Shown piece by piece: positions 47,610-56,182 of a stretch of DNA of 64,000 bases; the first letter of the stretch is position 1, and every line of letters begins with the position of its first letter. The notes below the pieces were generated by a model, which ran no database searches, was not told the DNA's origin, and saw only the letters and a list, made by a program, of their open reading frames with translations. The stretch is from contig CBDDGV010000003.1 in assembly GCA_965228005.1 (NCBI GenBank), forward strand, positions 1,116,001 to 1,180,000, given 5' to 3'. A program made the translations under genes and the position numbers. The DNA comes from JBCCXZ01 sp965228005. GTDB taxonomy: Bacteria > Planctomycetota > Planctomycetia > Pirellulales > Lacipirellulaceae.

Positions 47610-48629
47610 GTGAGCAGCGTGACTCCTACTGGGCCCAGCCGCACTCCGCGTCGGGCCGTTACCAAAGAACCCGTTATCATCGAGAGTGATGGCCAGATAG
47701 CAGAGCCCGATGCCAAGCCGAAACGGAACGAGCTCGCCCCGGTGCCCACGGGGGCCGAAGCCTTCCGCGAGCTGGGCTTTAACTGGCCCATCGTGGCCTG
47801 GATCGGCGTGGTCCACTGCCTGGCGTTGATCGCCCCGTTCTACTTCAGCTGGCCCGCTTTCTGGACCTTCGTGGTCCTCTCGTTCGCCACCGGCAGCTTC
47901 GGCGTCTGCATGGGCTACCACCGTCTGCTCACGCACGGCAGCTTCCAGACGTACCGCCCGGTGCGCTGGTTCCTCGCGGTCCTCGGCGGCCTCTCCGGCG
48001 AAGGCTCGGCGCTCACTTGGGTAGCCCAGCACCGCAAGCACCACATCCACAGCGACCACGAGGGCGACCCGCACTCACCCGTCCACGGGCCGTGGTGGAG
48101 CCACATGTTCTGGTTCATGCCCGACTTCGGACGCCGTTGGCACTACGATCTGCTGGAGCGCTACGCCCCAGACATCCTGAAGGACAAGGTGATGGTCGCC
48201 ATCCATTACATGTTCCTGCCCTCGCACTTCATCCTCGCGGGTTTGCTCTACGCAGCGGGCTACTTCGGCCCCGAGTCGTGGGGCCTGGGCAGCAACTACG
48301 CCGGCTGGTCGATGGTGCTCTGGGGCTTGGGCGTGCGGATGGTGTACGTCCTGCACATCACCTGGTTCGTCAACTCCGCCACCCACCTCTGGGGCTACCG
48401 GAACTACCAGACCTCCGACAACAGCCGCAACCTGTGGTGGGTCGGACTGCTCGCCTTCGGCGAGGGTTGGCACAACAACCACCACGCCTACCAACGCGTC
48501 GCCCGGCAGGGACACCGCTGGTGGGAGTTCGACATTACGTATTGCGCCATCTGGGTGATGGAGAAGGTCGGGCTGGCTTGGGACGTTGTCCGGCTGAAGG
48601 ACGTGCCTAAATCAGTACCGGCAAATTAG
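47610..48629 (+). CDS. Membrane fatty-acid desaturase (delta-9 type)
   Basis: 339 residues from GTG 47610. The three histidine boxes of acyl-CoA/acyl-lipid desaturases are intact: HRLLTH in MGYHRLLTHGSF, HRKHH in QHRKHHIHSDHEGDPHSP, and HNNHH in EGWHNNHHAYQRVA. Hydrophobic spans flank them (WIGVVHCLALIAPFYFSWPA; HFILAGLLYAAGYF). It would use the di-iron site and O2 to insert a cis double bond into an acyl chain, adjusting membrane fluidity. The N-terminal 40 residues are a polar extension. The upstream gap may hold a structured leader. Confidence 0.93.
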   Translation: MSSVTPTGPSRTPRRAVTKEPVIIESDGQIAEPDAKPKRNELAPVPTGAEAFRELGFNWPIVAWIGVVHCLALIAPFYFSWPAFWTFVVLSFATGSFGVCMGYHRLLTHGSFQTYRPVRWFLAVLGGLSGEGSALTWVAQHRKHHIHSDHEGDPHSPVHGPWWSHMFWFMPDFGRRWHYDLLERYAPDILKDKVMVAIHYMFLPSHFILAGLLYAAGYFGPESWGLGSNYAGWSMVLWGLGVRMVYVLHITWFVNSATHLWGYRNYQTSDNSRNLWWVGLLAFGEGWHNNHHAYQRVARQGHRWWEFDITYCAIWVMEKVGLAWDVVRLKDVPKSVPAN

Positions 48630-48850
48630 TTACGCCAGAAGCACCGGGCCCGGCCTGATGCAGAAACCTCATTTGCAGTTGTCCGGCGGGCGAAAGCCGT
48701 TACATTTGCGGAATTAATGTCCGTTCGAGAACAACAAGCCAAGTAAGGAAGAGTCGTAACTGCCAGCCGAAGAGGCGTTGAGCCGGCGACACTGCGGTCG
48801 CGCAGCCTCCGAGGGCGCTAGGGCATACGACGTACGAGAAGCGGGAATCG
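48630..48850. other. Leader region of rpsO
   Basis: About 220 bases with no ORF, upstream of the S15 gene. In many bacteria S15 regulates its own messenger through a structured leader; this sequence is GC-rich and has paired blocks (GCGGTCGCGCAGCC near 48790-48810), but I cannot identify the exact regulatory fold. Confidence 0.35.
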
Positions 48851-49120
48851 ATGTCGGTCACAAAAGAACGCAAGCAAGAACTGATCGGTGAGTTTGGTCG
48901 CGGAGACGCGGACACGGGATCGCCTGAGGTGCAGATCTCGATCCTCACCAACCGGATCGCGGAGATGACCGGCCACTTGAAGGTCCACAAGAAAGACTAC
49001 GCCGGGCAGCGCGGGCTGCTCCGCATGGTCAGCCGCCGCCGCCGGTTGCTGGACTACGTCAAGAAGAAGAACCCCGAGCTGTACCTCGATCTGCTCCGTC
49101 GCCTCGACATCCGGAAGTAA
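48851..49120 (+). CDS. rpsO: 30S ribosomal protein uS15
   Basis: 89 residues, the standard length. MSVTKERKQELIGEFGRGDA, DTGSPEVQISILTNRIAEMT, GHLKVHKKDYAGQRGLLRMV and SRRRRLLDYVKKKNPELYLD are the S15 signature; it binds 16S rRNA early in small-subunit assembly. It is followed, after 313 bases, by pnp, the usual rpsO-pnp order. Confidence 0.98.
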   Translation: MSVTKERKQELIGEFGRGDADTGSPEVQISILTNRIAEMTGHLKVHKKDYAGQRGLLRMVSRRRRLLDYVKKKNPELYLDLLRRLDIRK

Positions 49121-49433
49121 GCCCGCAAAAGCGTTGCTTACTGCCGGTTGACCGCTCACCACGCCGCCGCCCAGCCGGGCATCCCCTCCCCGGGGCTGCT
49201 TGTCGTTTCTGTGGCCGTTTCTTTGCGCGGCAGCAATGCTCGGTCGCTCGCCCCAGCGGCCTGCCTCGTTCCGCAAGCCACCTGTCGGCAGCCTGACGCG
49301 CATGCCTAGCGGTCGAGCGTGAGCCACAAGAATCCACCGCGGCCGCCCTCCTGGGGCGTATGCCGCGACCCTCGTTCACTGAGTAGCAAATCAGAAGACC
49401 AATCAAAAAGCGAAGCCATTAAGGAAAGCACAG
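49121..49433. other. rpsO-pnp spacer, no gene seen
   Basis: About 313 bases without an ORF of coding character. In other bacteria this spacer carries the RNase III-processed hairpin through which PNPase controls its own messenger. GC-rich arms such as CCGCGGCCGCCCTCCTGGGGC near 49337-49360 could form such a hairpin, but I have not folded it. Immediately before pnp the sequence turns A-rich, with AAGGAAAG 4 bases before the start. Confidence 0.35.
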
Positions 49434-51560
49434 TTGAATAAGACCAGAGTAGAAAAGCAGATCGGCAAGGGTACGCTCTCCATCGAAACCGGCATCCTCG
49501 GCAAGCAGGCCGCCGGGTGCTGCCTCGTCCAGTACAACGACACCACCGTGCTCGCCGCCTGCGCCACCTCCGACCCGCGGCCCGGTATCGATTTCTTCCC
49601 CCTCACCTGCGACTACCGCGAGCGGACCGCCGCGGCGGGCAAATTCCCCGGCGGCTTCTTGAAGCGTGAAGGCCGCCCCTCCACAAAGGAGACCCTCACC
49701 GCCAGGCTGATCGACCGCCCGATCCGCCCGATGTTCGCCAACGGGTTCAACGACGAGGTCCAGATCCAGACCTTCGTCATGTCCAGCGACCGCCAGACCG
49801 ACGGCGACGTGCTCGCGATGAACGGCGCCTCCGCCGCCCTGTGCATCTCGCCGATGCCGTTCCAGGGCCCTCTCGGCGCCGTCCGCCTGGGCTATGTCGA
49901 CGGCGAGTTCGTGCCGTTCCCCACCCAGGACGAGCTGGAGAGCAGCTCGCTCGACCTGATCGTCTCCGGTTCGTCCGAGGCGATTCTCATGATCGAGGGC
50001 TTCGCCCGCGAGATGCCCGAGGACCTGATGGTCGAGGCCATCATGAAGGCTCACTCGTTCGTGGCAGAAATCTGCGACCTGCAGAACGAGCTGGTCGCCA
50101 AGGTGAACCCCGAGAAGATGGACTTCCAGCCGCCCGAATCGGACGGCCTGTTCGACGTGCTCCAGGAAAAGGCCTACGACCGGCTGAAGCAGGCCAAGCA
50201 GACCGAGGGCAAGCACGCCCGCGCCGAGGCGGTTTCCGCCCTTAAGAAAGAGCTCAACGCCGAGCTGATCCCCGACCCCGACGCCGAGGGCGCCTACACC
50301 GCGTCCTCGTTCGGCAAGTCTTGGCACGACCTGGAGGAGAAGGTCGTCCGCGACCTGATCCTCGGCGGCACCCGCGCCGACGGCCGAGGCCACAAGGACC
50401 TCCGCGACATCTACTGCGAGGTCGACCTGCTCCCGCGCGTCCACGCCTCGGCACTGTTCCAACGCGGCGAGACGCAGGCGCTCATGACCGTCGCGCTCGG
50501 CACGGGGCGTGACGAGCAACGCGTCGACGGGCTCATCGAGGAGTACTCCAAGCGGTTCATGCTGGACTACAACTTCCCCTCGTTCTCCGTCGGAGAGGTG
50601 CGGCCCATCCGCGGCCCCGGCCGCCGCGAGATCGGCCACGGCATGCTCGCCGAGCGGAGCGTCAACCCGGTGCTGCCGGACCACGACGACTTCCCCTACA
50701 CCATCCGCGTGATCTCCGACATCCTCGAGTCGAACGGCTCGAGCTCGATGGCGAGCGTCTGCGGAGCCACGCTCGCGCTGATGGCCGCGGGCGTGCCGAT
50801 CGCCAACCCCGTGGCAGGCATCTCCACCGGCCTGGTGAAGGACGGCGACAGCTGGGTCCTCCTCACCGATATCATGGGCGACGAAGACCACTACGGCGAC
50901 ATGGACTTCAAGATCGCCGGCACACAAAACGGCATCACCGGTATCCAGCTGGACCTGAAGATCGACGGCATCAGTGAAGAGATCATCCGCGCCACGCTGG
51001 CCCAGTCCCGCGAGGCCCGCATCGAGATCCTCCGCTCCATGCTCACCGCCATCCCGCGTCCGCGTAAGGGCACCGCCGAGAGCGCGCCGCGTCTGGAACG
51101 CACGCAGATCGACCCCGAGAAGATCGGCCTGTTGATCGGCCCCGGCGGCAAGACCATCCGCGGCATCCAGGAGGAGATGAACGTCACGATCGACGTCGAG
51201 GAAGACGGCCGCGTGACCGTTGCCGGAGCCGACGGACCCTCGGTCGAGGGGGCGCTCGGCAAGATCGAGGCCCTCACCGCCAGCGTGCAGGTCGGCCGCA
51301 TCTACGACGGCACGGTCAGCAGCGTGAAGGACTTTGGCGCCTTCGTCGAGATCCTCCCGGGCCGCGACGGGCTCTGCCACATCAGCGAGCTCTCCAACGA
51401 CTACGTCTCCAGCGTCGGCGACATCTGCTCGGTGGGCGACGCCATGCGGGTGAAGGTCATCGCCGTCGACGAGCAGGACCGCGTCAAGCTCAGCCGCCGC
51501 GCGGCCATGGAGGAGGACGGCGCCGGCTCGGAGGAAGACGCCGTCGAGGCCTCGTCCTAA
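49434..51560 (+). CDS. pnp: Polynucleotide phosphorylase
   Basis: 708 residues from TTG 49434 (MNKTRVEKQIGKGTLSIETG), after AAGGAAAG. Two RNase PH domains (NFPSFSVGEVRPIRGPGRRE, MGDEDHYGDMDFKIAGTQNG with the catalytic Asp pair), a KH domain (LLIGPGGKTIRGIQEEMNV) and an S1 domain (GRIYDGTVSSVKDFGAFVEI) are in the usual order. It degrades RNA 3'-5' by phosphorolysis and can act as part of an RNA degradosome. The TTG start may limit translation, fitting an autoregulated gene. Confidence 0.97.
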   Translation: MNKTRVEKQIGKGTLSIETGILGKQAAGCCLVQYNDTTVLAACATSDPRPGIDFFPLTCDYRERTAAAGKFPGGFLKREGRPSTKETLTARLIDRPIRPMFANGFNDEVQIQTFVMSSDRQTDGDVLAMNGASAALCISPMPFQGPLGAVRLGYVDGEFVPFPTQDELESSSLDLIVSGSSEAILMIEGFAREMPEDLMVEAIMKAHSFVAEICDLQNELVAKVNPEKMDFQPPESDGLFDVLQEKAYDRLKQAKQTEGKHARAEAVSALKKELNAELIPDPDAEGAYTASSFGKSWHDLEEKVVRDLILGGTRADGRGHKDLRDIYCEVDLLPRVHASALFQRGETQALMTVALGTGRDEQRVDGLIEEYSKRFMLDYNFPSFSVGEVRPIRGPGRREIGHGMLAERSVNPVLPDHDDFPYTIRVISDILESNGSSSMASVCGATLALMAAGVPIANPVAGISTGLVKDGDSWVLLTDIMGDEDHYGDMDFKIAGTQNGITGIQLDLKIDGISEEIIRATLAQSREARIEILRSMLTAIPRPRKGTAESAPRLERTQIDPEKIGLLIGPGGKTIRGIQEEMNVTIDVEEDGRVTVAGADGPSVEGALGKIEALTASVQVGRIYDGTVSSVKDFGAFVEILPGRDGLCHISELSNDYVSSVGDICSVGDAMRVKVIAVDEQDRVKLSRRAAMEEDGAGSEEDAVEASS

Positions 51561-51603
51561 ACGCACCGAGCCAGACACTCCCAAACGGAGCGGGCTGACA
51601 GCA

Positions 51604-52389
51604 ATGACCAATCGCAGTCAGCCCGCCTCTGAGGAGCCGATCGAGGAGAGACTGGTCGAGGAAGAGGCGTCCGAACGAGCCGTTCGGCGCCTCATGGACC
51701 AGTACACCGAGATCGCCCGCCTGGCCGGCGCGCTCGCGCACGAGATCAAGAACCCGCTCTCGACGATCCGGCTCAACATGGAGCTGCTCGCCGAGGACCT
51801 GGACGGGCTCGAAGCCCCCGGTGCGCAGCGGGCGATCCGCCGCGTCGGCACGATGCACGCAGAGTGCCAACGGCTGCAGCAGCTGCTGGACGACTTCCTG
51901 CAGTTCGCCCGCGCCCGCAACCTGGAGCTCCGGCCCGCGGACCTCAACGCCGAGGTAGAAGACCTGCTCGCCTTCTTCCAGGCGAAGGCCGACGAGTCCG
52001 GCATCGAGCTCGTGCCGTACCTCGACCCGGAACTTCCCACCGTGCTGCTCGACCGGGAGGCGTTCCGCGGGGCGCTGTTGAACCTGTTGATCAACGCCCA
52101 GCAGGCGATGCCCGAGGGCGGCCAGATTGTGGTCCGCACCAACGCGAAGGGGGATTCGGTCTCGCTGCAGCTGATCGACAACGGCGTTGGCATGAGCGAC
52201 CGCACGGCCGCGCGGATGTTCGAGGCGTTCTTCTCGACCAAGCCGGGCGGCTCGGGCCTGGGCCTGCCGACCACGGCGAAGATTATCGAAGCCCACGACG
52301 GGCGGATCACGGTCCAGAGCGAGCAGGGCCGCGGCACGCAGTTCACGATCGACCTTCCTGTCCCCCCGCGCCTGCCGGGCGAACCGTAG
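51604..52389 (+). CDS. Cytoplasmic sensor histidine kinase (NtrB-like)
   Basis: 261 residues without membrane helices. The phosphoacceptor H46 lies in ARLAGALAHEIKNPLSTIRL, and the ATP-binding part has N-box LLNLLINAQQAMPEGG, LIDNGVGMSDRTAARMFEAF, FFSTKPGGSGLGLPTTAKI and the end DGRITVQSEQGRGTQF. The N-terminal 30 residues are acidic; there is no PAS or GAF sensor domain, so a partner protein or the N-terminus must provide the signal. The sigma-54 response regulator gene follows after 125 bases on the same strand, its obvious partner. pnp lies 43 bases upstream. Confidence 0.93.
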   Translation: MTNRSQPASEEPIEERLVEEEASERAVRRLMDQYTEIARLAGALAHEIKNPLSTIRLNMELLAEDLDGLEAPGAQRAIRRVGTMHAECQRLQQLLDDFLQFARARNLELRPADLNAEVEDLLAFFQAKADESGIELVPYLDPELPTVLLDREAFRGALLNLLINAQQAMPEGGQIVVRTNAKGDSVSLQLIDNGVGMSDRTAARMFEAFFSTKPGGSGLGLPTTAKIIEAHDGRITVQSEQGRGTQFTIDLPVPPRLPGEP

Positions 52390-52514
52390 CGGCCCGCGGC
52401 TGCCTTCTCCTCGCCGGTCCTTGCCAGCGCGGCCGCGAAGCCGAAAATCAGACCCGTAGGAAGCACCCGGCCCGGAGGAGGGCCGACCCGCCGCACCCCG
52501 TCCGGACCAGCAGC

Positions 52515-53915
52515 ATGGCGGCCGCGAATACCAGGGCCAGCACAGGCCCCCCGATCCAAGCGCTGATCATCGACAACGACCCGGCCCACGCCGAGGCGGT
52601 CGCCGACAGCCTCAGCAGCGTCGGCTACGAGTGCACCGTAGCGACCGACGGCGCCTCGGGCGTCGAGCAGATGCACCGCGGCGCGTTCGAGATTGTGGTC
52701 ACCGACCTCAAGATGCCCGAGGTCGGCGGGCTCGAGGTGCTCGCGAAGTGCAAGGAGCTGCTGCCCGACGCCGAGGTGATCCTGGTCACCGGCCACGGCA
52801 CGGTCCAGTCGGCCGTCGAGGCCATGCAGCAGGGCGCCTTCAACTACCTGCTCAAACCGCTTGACCTCAAGCAACTGCGGGCCGTCGTCGACAACGCCGC
52901 CCGCAACCAGCACCTCCGCCGCGCCAACGCCGAGCTCAACCGCCGCCTGGACGAGAAGTTCGGCTTCGAGGGCGTCATTGGCAACAGCCAGCAGATGAAC
53001 GACGTGGTCGACCGGCTCCGCCGCATCGCGCCCACCGACGCCACGGTCCTCATCCAGGGCGACACCGGTACCGGCAAGGAGCTCATCGCCCAGGCGATCC
53101 ACCAGAACAGCCCCCGCAAGGCGCGGCCGTTCGTCGGCCTCAACTGCGCCGCGCTCAGCGAGAACATCCTGGAGAGCGAGCTCTTCGGGCACGTCAGAGG
53201 CGCGTTCACCGATGCGAGCACCGACCGCGTCGGCAAGTTCGAGTACGCCGACGGGGGCACGTTGTTCCTCGACGAGGTGGGCGACATGCCGCTCCCCACG
53301 CAGATCAAGCTCCTCCGCGTGCTCGAGAGCGGCGAGATCACCCGCGTCGGCTCGAACGAGACCGTGCCGGTCGACGTGCGCATCCTCTCGGCCACCAACC
53401 GCGACCTGGAAGACGCCATCGCCGCCGGAACGTTCCGCGAAGACCTCTACCACCGGCTAAAAGTCGTCACGATCCGCCTGCCGAGGCTCAAGCAGCGCAG
53501 CCAGGACATCCCGCTATTGATCGAGCACTTCGTGAAGCTGCACAGCCAGCGGCACCACAAGGACGTGCCCGCGGTGTCGACCGCCGCCCGCCGGCGCCTG
53601 CTCGCCTTCGACTGGCCCGGCAACGTCCGGCAGCTCAAGAACGTCATCGAGAGCATGGTGGTGGTCGACTACGATGGCGTGCTCGACCTCGACGACCTGC
53701 CCGAAGAGCTGACCGCCGCCGCCGAGGGTGAGCCCGCCGCCGTTGGCCCTCACGGGCTCGCCGACCTGGTCGGCAAGCCGCTCTCGGAGATCGAGGGCCT
53801 GTTCATCGGCGAGACGCTCCAACTCACCGGCGGCAACCGCGAGGAGGCGGCCAAGCTGCTCGGCATCGGCGAGCGGACGCTCTACCGGAAGATCAAGGAG
53901 TACGGACTGAACTGA
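52515..53915 (+). CDS. Sigma-54-dependent response regulator (NtrC-like)
   Basis: 466 residues from ATG 52515 (MAAANTRASTGPPIQALIID). Receiver domain with phosphoacceptor D64 (EIVVTDLKMPEVGGLE) and Lys in LLKPLD; AAA+ domain with Walker A GDTGTGKE (182-189), Walker B GGTLFLDEVGDMP and arginine-finger region FREDLYHRLKVV; and a C-terminal Fis-type HTH (GGNREEAAKLLGIGERTLYR, KIKEYGLN). The sigma-54 contact loop reads GAFTDA (229-234) instead of GAFTGA, a variant that still keeps the Phe-Thr pair. It is predicted to activate sigma-54 promoters under control of the kinase encoded just upstream. Confidence 0.95.
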   Translation: MAAANTRASTGPPIQALIIDNDPAHAEAVADSLSSVGYECTVATDGASGVEQMHRGAFEIVVTDLKMPEVGGLEVLAKCKELLPDAEVILVTGHGTVQSAVEAMQQGAFNYLLKPLDLKQLRAVVDNAARNQHLRRANAELNRRLDEKFGFEGVIGNSQQMNDVVDRLRRIAPTDATVLIQGDTGTGKELIAQAIHQNSPRKARPFVGLNCAALSENILESELFGHVRGAFTDASTDRVGKFEYADGGTLFLDEVGDMPLPTQIKLLRVLESGEITRVGSNETVPVDVRILSATNRDLEDAIAAGTFREDLYHRLKVVTIRLPRLKQRSQDIPLLIEHFVKLHSQRHHKDVPAVSTAARRRLLAFDWPGNVRQLKNVIESMVVVDYDGVLDLDDLPEELTAAAEGEPAAVGPHGLADLVGKPLSEIEGLFIGETLQLTGGNREEAAKLLGIGERTLYRKIKEYGLN

Positions 53916-53931
53916 TGGGATTTAGATGAAG

Positions 53932-54136
53932 GAGATAGGGGGATGTTGGTGATGGCTGGGGATGGTCTTTGTTGCCCGCGGATTCTAGAAACTAATCGCC
54001 GACGGCATTCTGCTGACATTCTTTCTGATGAGAGAACCATAGCGCTCCCAACGTAAGTCGGAGTCGCTCTCGAAAAACAACTCTACGAATCACTCTCTTT
54101 CTTAATCCCCAACATCTCCATCATCCCCTTATCTCC
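53932..54136. repeat. Imperfect long inverted repeat flanking the response regulator/mutL gap
   Basis: Positions 53932-53963 (GGAGATAGGGGATGTTGG, then TGATGGCTGGGGAT) are matched in reverse complement by 54105-54136, with about 28 of 33 aligned bases identical and one gap in each arm. The 141 bases between them have no gene. The arms are far apart, so this is probably a pair of dispersed repeats in opposite orientation, not a hairpin. Confidence 0.5.
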
Positions 54137-54170
54137 TTTCTTCAACAAAGCACAACTCCAATACAGACCG

Positions 54171-56027
54171 ATGCCCGCGATTCAACGCCTCTCCAACTCC
54201 GTCGTCAACAAGATCGCCGCCGGCGAGGTGATCGAGCGCCCGGCGAGCGTGGTGAAGGAGTTGATGGAGAACGCCCTGGACGCAGGCGCCACCAAGGTGC
54301 TGCTCGCCGTCGAGAAGGGCGGCACGGAGCGCATCCGGGTCACCGACAACGGCCACGGAATCCCCGCCGACGAGCTGCCGCTTGCCGTCGCGAGTCACGC
54401 CACGAGCAAGATCGCCGGCGCCGACGACCTGTTCCGCATCGGAACGCTCGGGTTCCGCGGCGAGGCGCTCGCCTCGATCGCCGAGGTGAGCCGCCTCTCG
54501 ATCCGCAGCCGGCCGGCCGATTGTGAGAGCGGCGCCGAGCTGGAAGTCGTCGGCGGCAAGGCCGATCCGATCCGACCCGTCGGCTGCCCGCCCGGCACGA
54601 CCATCTCGGTCGCGCGGCTGTTCTTCAACACACCGGTGCGGCACAAGTTCCTCCGCACCACGCAGACCGAGATGGGCCACGTCGCCGAGGCCTTCACGCG
54701 GTTGGCGCTAGCCCACCCCGGCGTGCATTTCACGCTGCTGCACGGCGAGCGGACGATGCACGACCTGCCGCCCACGAGCGATCTCCGCGAGCGGGTCGCC
54801 GCCCTGCACGGCGACGCGCTTGCCGAGGGGCTGATCCCCGTTGAGGCGGTCGATGCAGAGGCCTCGCTCTCTCTGACCGGGTACGTCGCCAACCCCAGCG
54901 AGAGCCGGTCGCACAACCGGATGCAGTACCTGTTCCTCAACGGCCGGCACATCCGCGACCGGGCCCTGCAGCACGCGCTGGGCGAGGCCTACCGCGGGCT
55001 GCTGCTGACAGGCCGCTACCCGATCTGCTTCCTCAACCTTCAGATGCCCGCCGACGCGGTCGACGTGAACGTCCACCCCTCGAAGCTCGAGGTCCGATTT
55101 GCCGACTCGGGCCGCATCTACAGCCACCTGCTAGGGACGCTCCGCTCGCGTTTCCTGTCGACCGACCTCGTCGCGCGGGCGCGCGTGGAAGACCCCGCCG
55201 AACCGAGCGCTCCTCCGGAGCAAAGCGCCGACCGCTGGGGCGACGCCACCGAGCAGCGCAGCAAGCTGTTCGAGTGGGCCCGCCGGGCCGCGTCCCCCCC
55301 CGCCGTCGAGCCCGGTGGGGCCTCGTTCGCCGGGAATCGGTTCGATCCCGCGCCGCTCGTGCTGCACGATGTCCCGCAGCCGAAGGCAAGCGACGATCCG
55401 AACGCCAGCGCACCCACCGCCTACCGTGCAGACGACCCGCAGCAGCCGGCGCCGGCTTCCCCCGCGGCGTTGCAGATCCACAACCGCTACCTCGTGCTTG
55501 AGAACGAAGACGGCCTAGAAGTCATCGACCAGCACGCCCTCCACGAACGCATCCTCTACGAGGAGCTCCGAGAGAAGGTGCTCGGCGGAGCCGTCGAGAT
55601 GCAGCGGCTGCTGGTCCCCGAGCCGGTGGACGTGTCGGCCGAAGAGGCCGCCGCGGCGCTCGCCAACCGCGAGGTCCTCACCAAGCTGGGTCTGGAGGTC
55701 GAATCGCTCGGCGGAGAAACGTTGCTGCTCTCGGCCTACCCGGCGATGCTCGCCAACCTCAGCCCCGCCGAGGTGCTCCGCGGCACGGTCGAGAAACTCC
55801 TCTCCGGCGACGGGTCGGCCGAGCGCCGCGACCTGCTCGACGAACTGCTGCACATGATCGCCTGCAAGGCCGCCGTCAAGTACGGTGACCGGCTCACCCC
55901 GGACGAGGTGCAAGCCCTGCTGGCCCGGCGTGAACTGGCCCAGGACCACCACCACTGCCCGCACGGCCGGCCCACCGCGTTGGTGTTCACCCGCGACCAG
56001 CTCGACCGCCAGTTCAAGCGGATCTGA
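54171..56027 (+). CDS. mutL: DNA mismatch repair protein MutL, endonuclease type
   Basis: 618 residues. The N-terminal GHKL ATPase has VVKELMENALDAGATKVLLA, VTDNGHGIPADELPLAVASH and GFRGEALASIAEVSRLSI; the transducer domain follows with the VDVNVHPSKLEVRFADSGRI motif. After a proline-rich linker (about 335-425), the C-terminal domain carries the endonuclease motif DQHA-x2-E-x4-E near residue 450 (IDQHALHERILYEEL), together with ACKAAVKYGDRL and CPHGRPTALVF, so this is the nicking form used in bacteria without MutH. The start MPAIQRLSNSVVNKIAAGEV is canonical. It precedes aroDE by 155 bases. Confidence 0.97.
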   Translation: MPAIQRLSNSVVNKIAAGEVIERPASVVKELMENALDAGATKVLLAVEKGGTERIRVTDNGHGIPADELPLAVASHATSKIAGADDLFRIGTLGFRGEALASIAEVSRLSIRSRPADCESGAELEVVGGKADPIRPVGCPPGTTISVARLFFNTPVRHKFLRTTQTEMGHVAEAFTRLALAHPGVHFTLLHGERTMHDLPPTSDLRERVAALHGDALAEGLIPVEAVDAEASLSLTGYVANPSESRSHNRMQYLFLNGRHIRDRALQHALGEAYRGLLLTGRYPICFLNLQMPADAVDVNVHPSKLEVRFADSGRIYSHLLGTLRSRFLSTDLVARARVEDPAEPSAPPEQSADRWGDATEQRSKLFEWARRAASPPAVEPGGASFAGNRFDPAPLVLHDVPQPKASDDPNASAPTAYRADDPQQPAPASPAALQIHNRYLVLENEDGLEVIDQHALHERILYEELREKVLGGAVEMQRLLVPEPVDVSAEEAAAALANREVLTKLGLEVESLGGETLLLSAYPAMLANLSPAEVLRGTVEKLLSGDGSAERRDLLDELLHMIACKAAVKYGDRLTPDEVQALLARRELAQDHHHCPHGRPTALVFTRDQLDRQFKRI

Positions 56028-56182
56028 CCGGGCCCGCTCGAGGCGGCCGGCTCATTTGATCGCCGGGCCTCCTTCTAGCAGAATAGTGGCCTACCAGAAT
56101 GGCGGCACGCCGCGGAGGCCGCGGCAAGACGACCCAATCGAGACGGGGGCCGCCCAAGAGGCGGACCCGCCGGAGACTCTGC

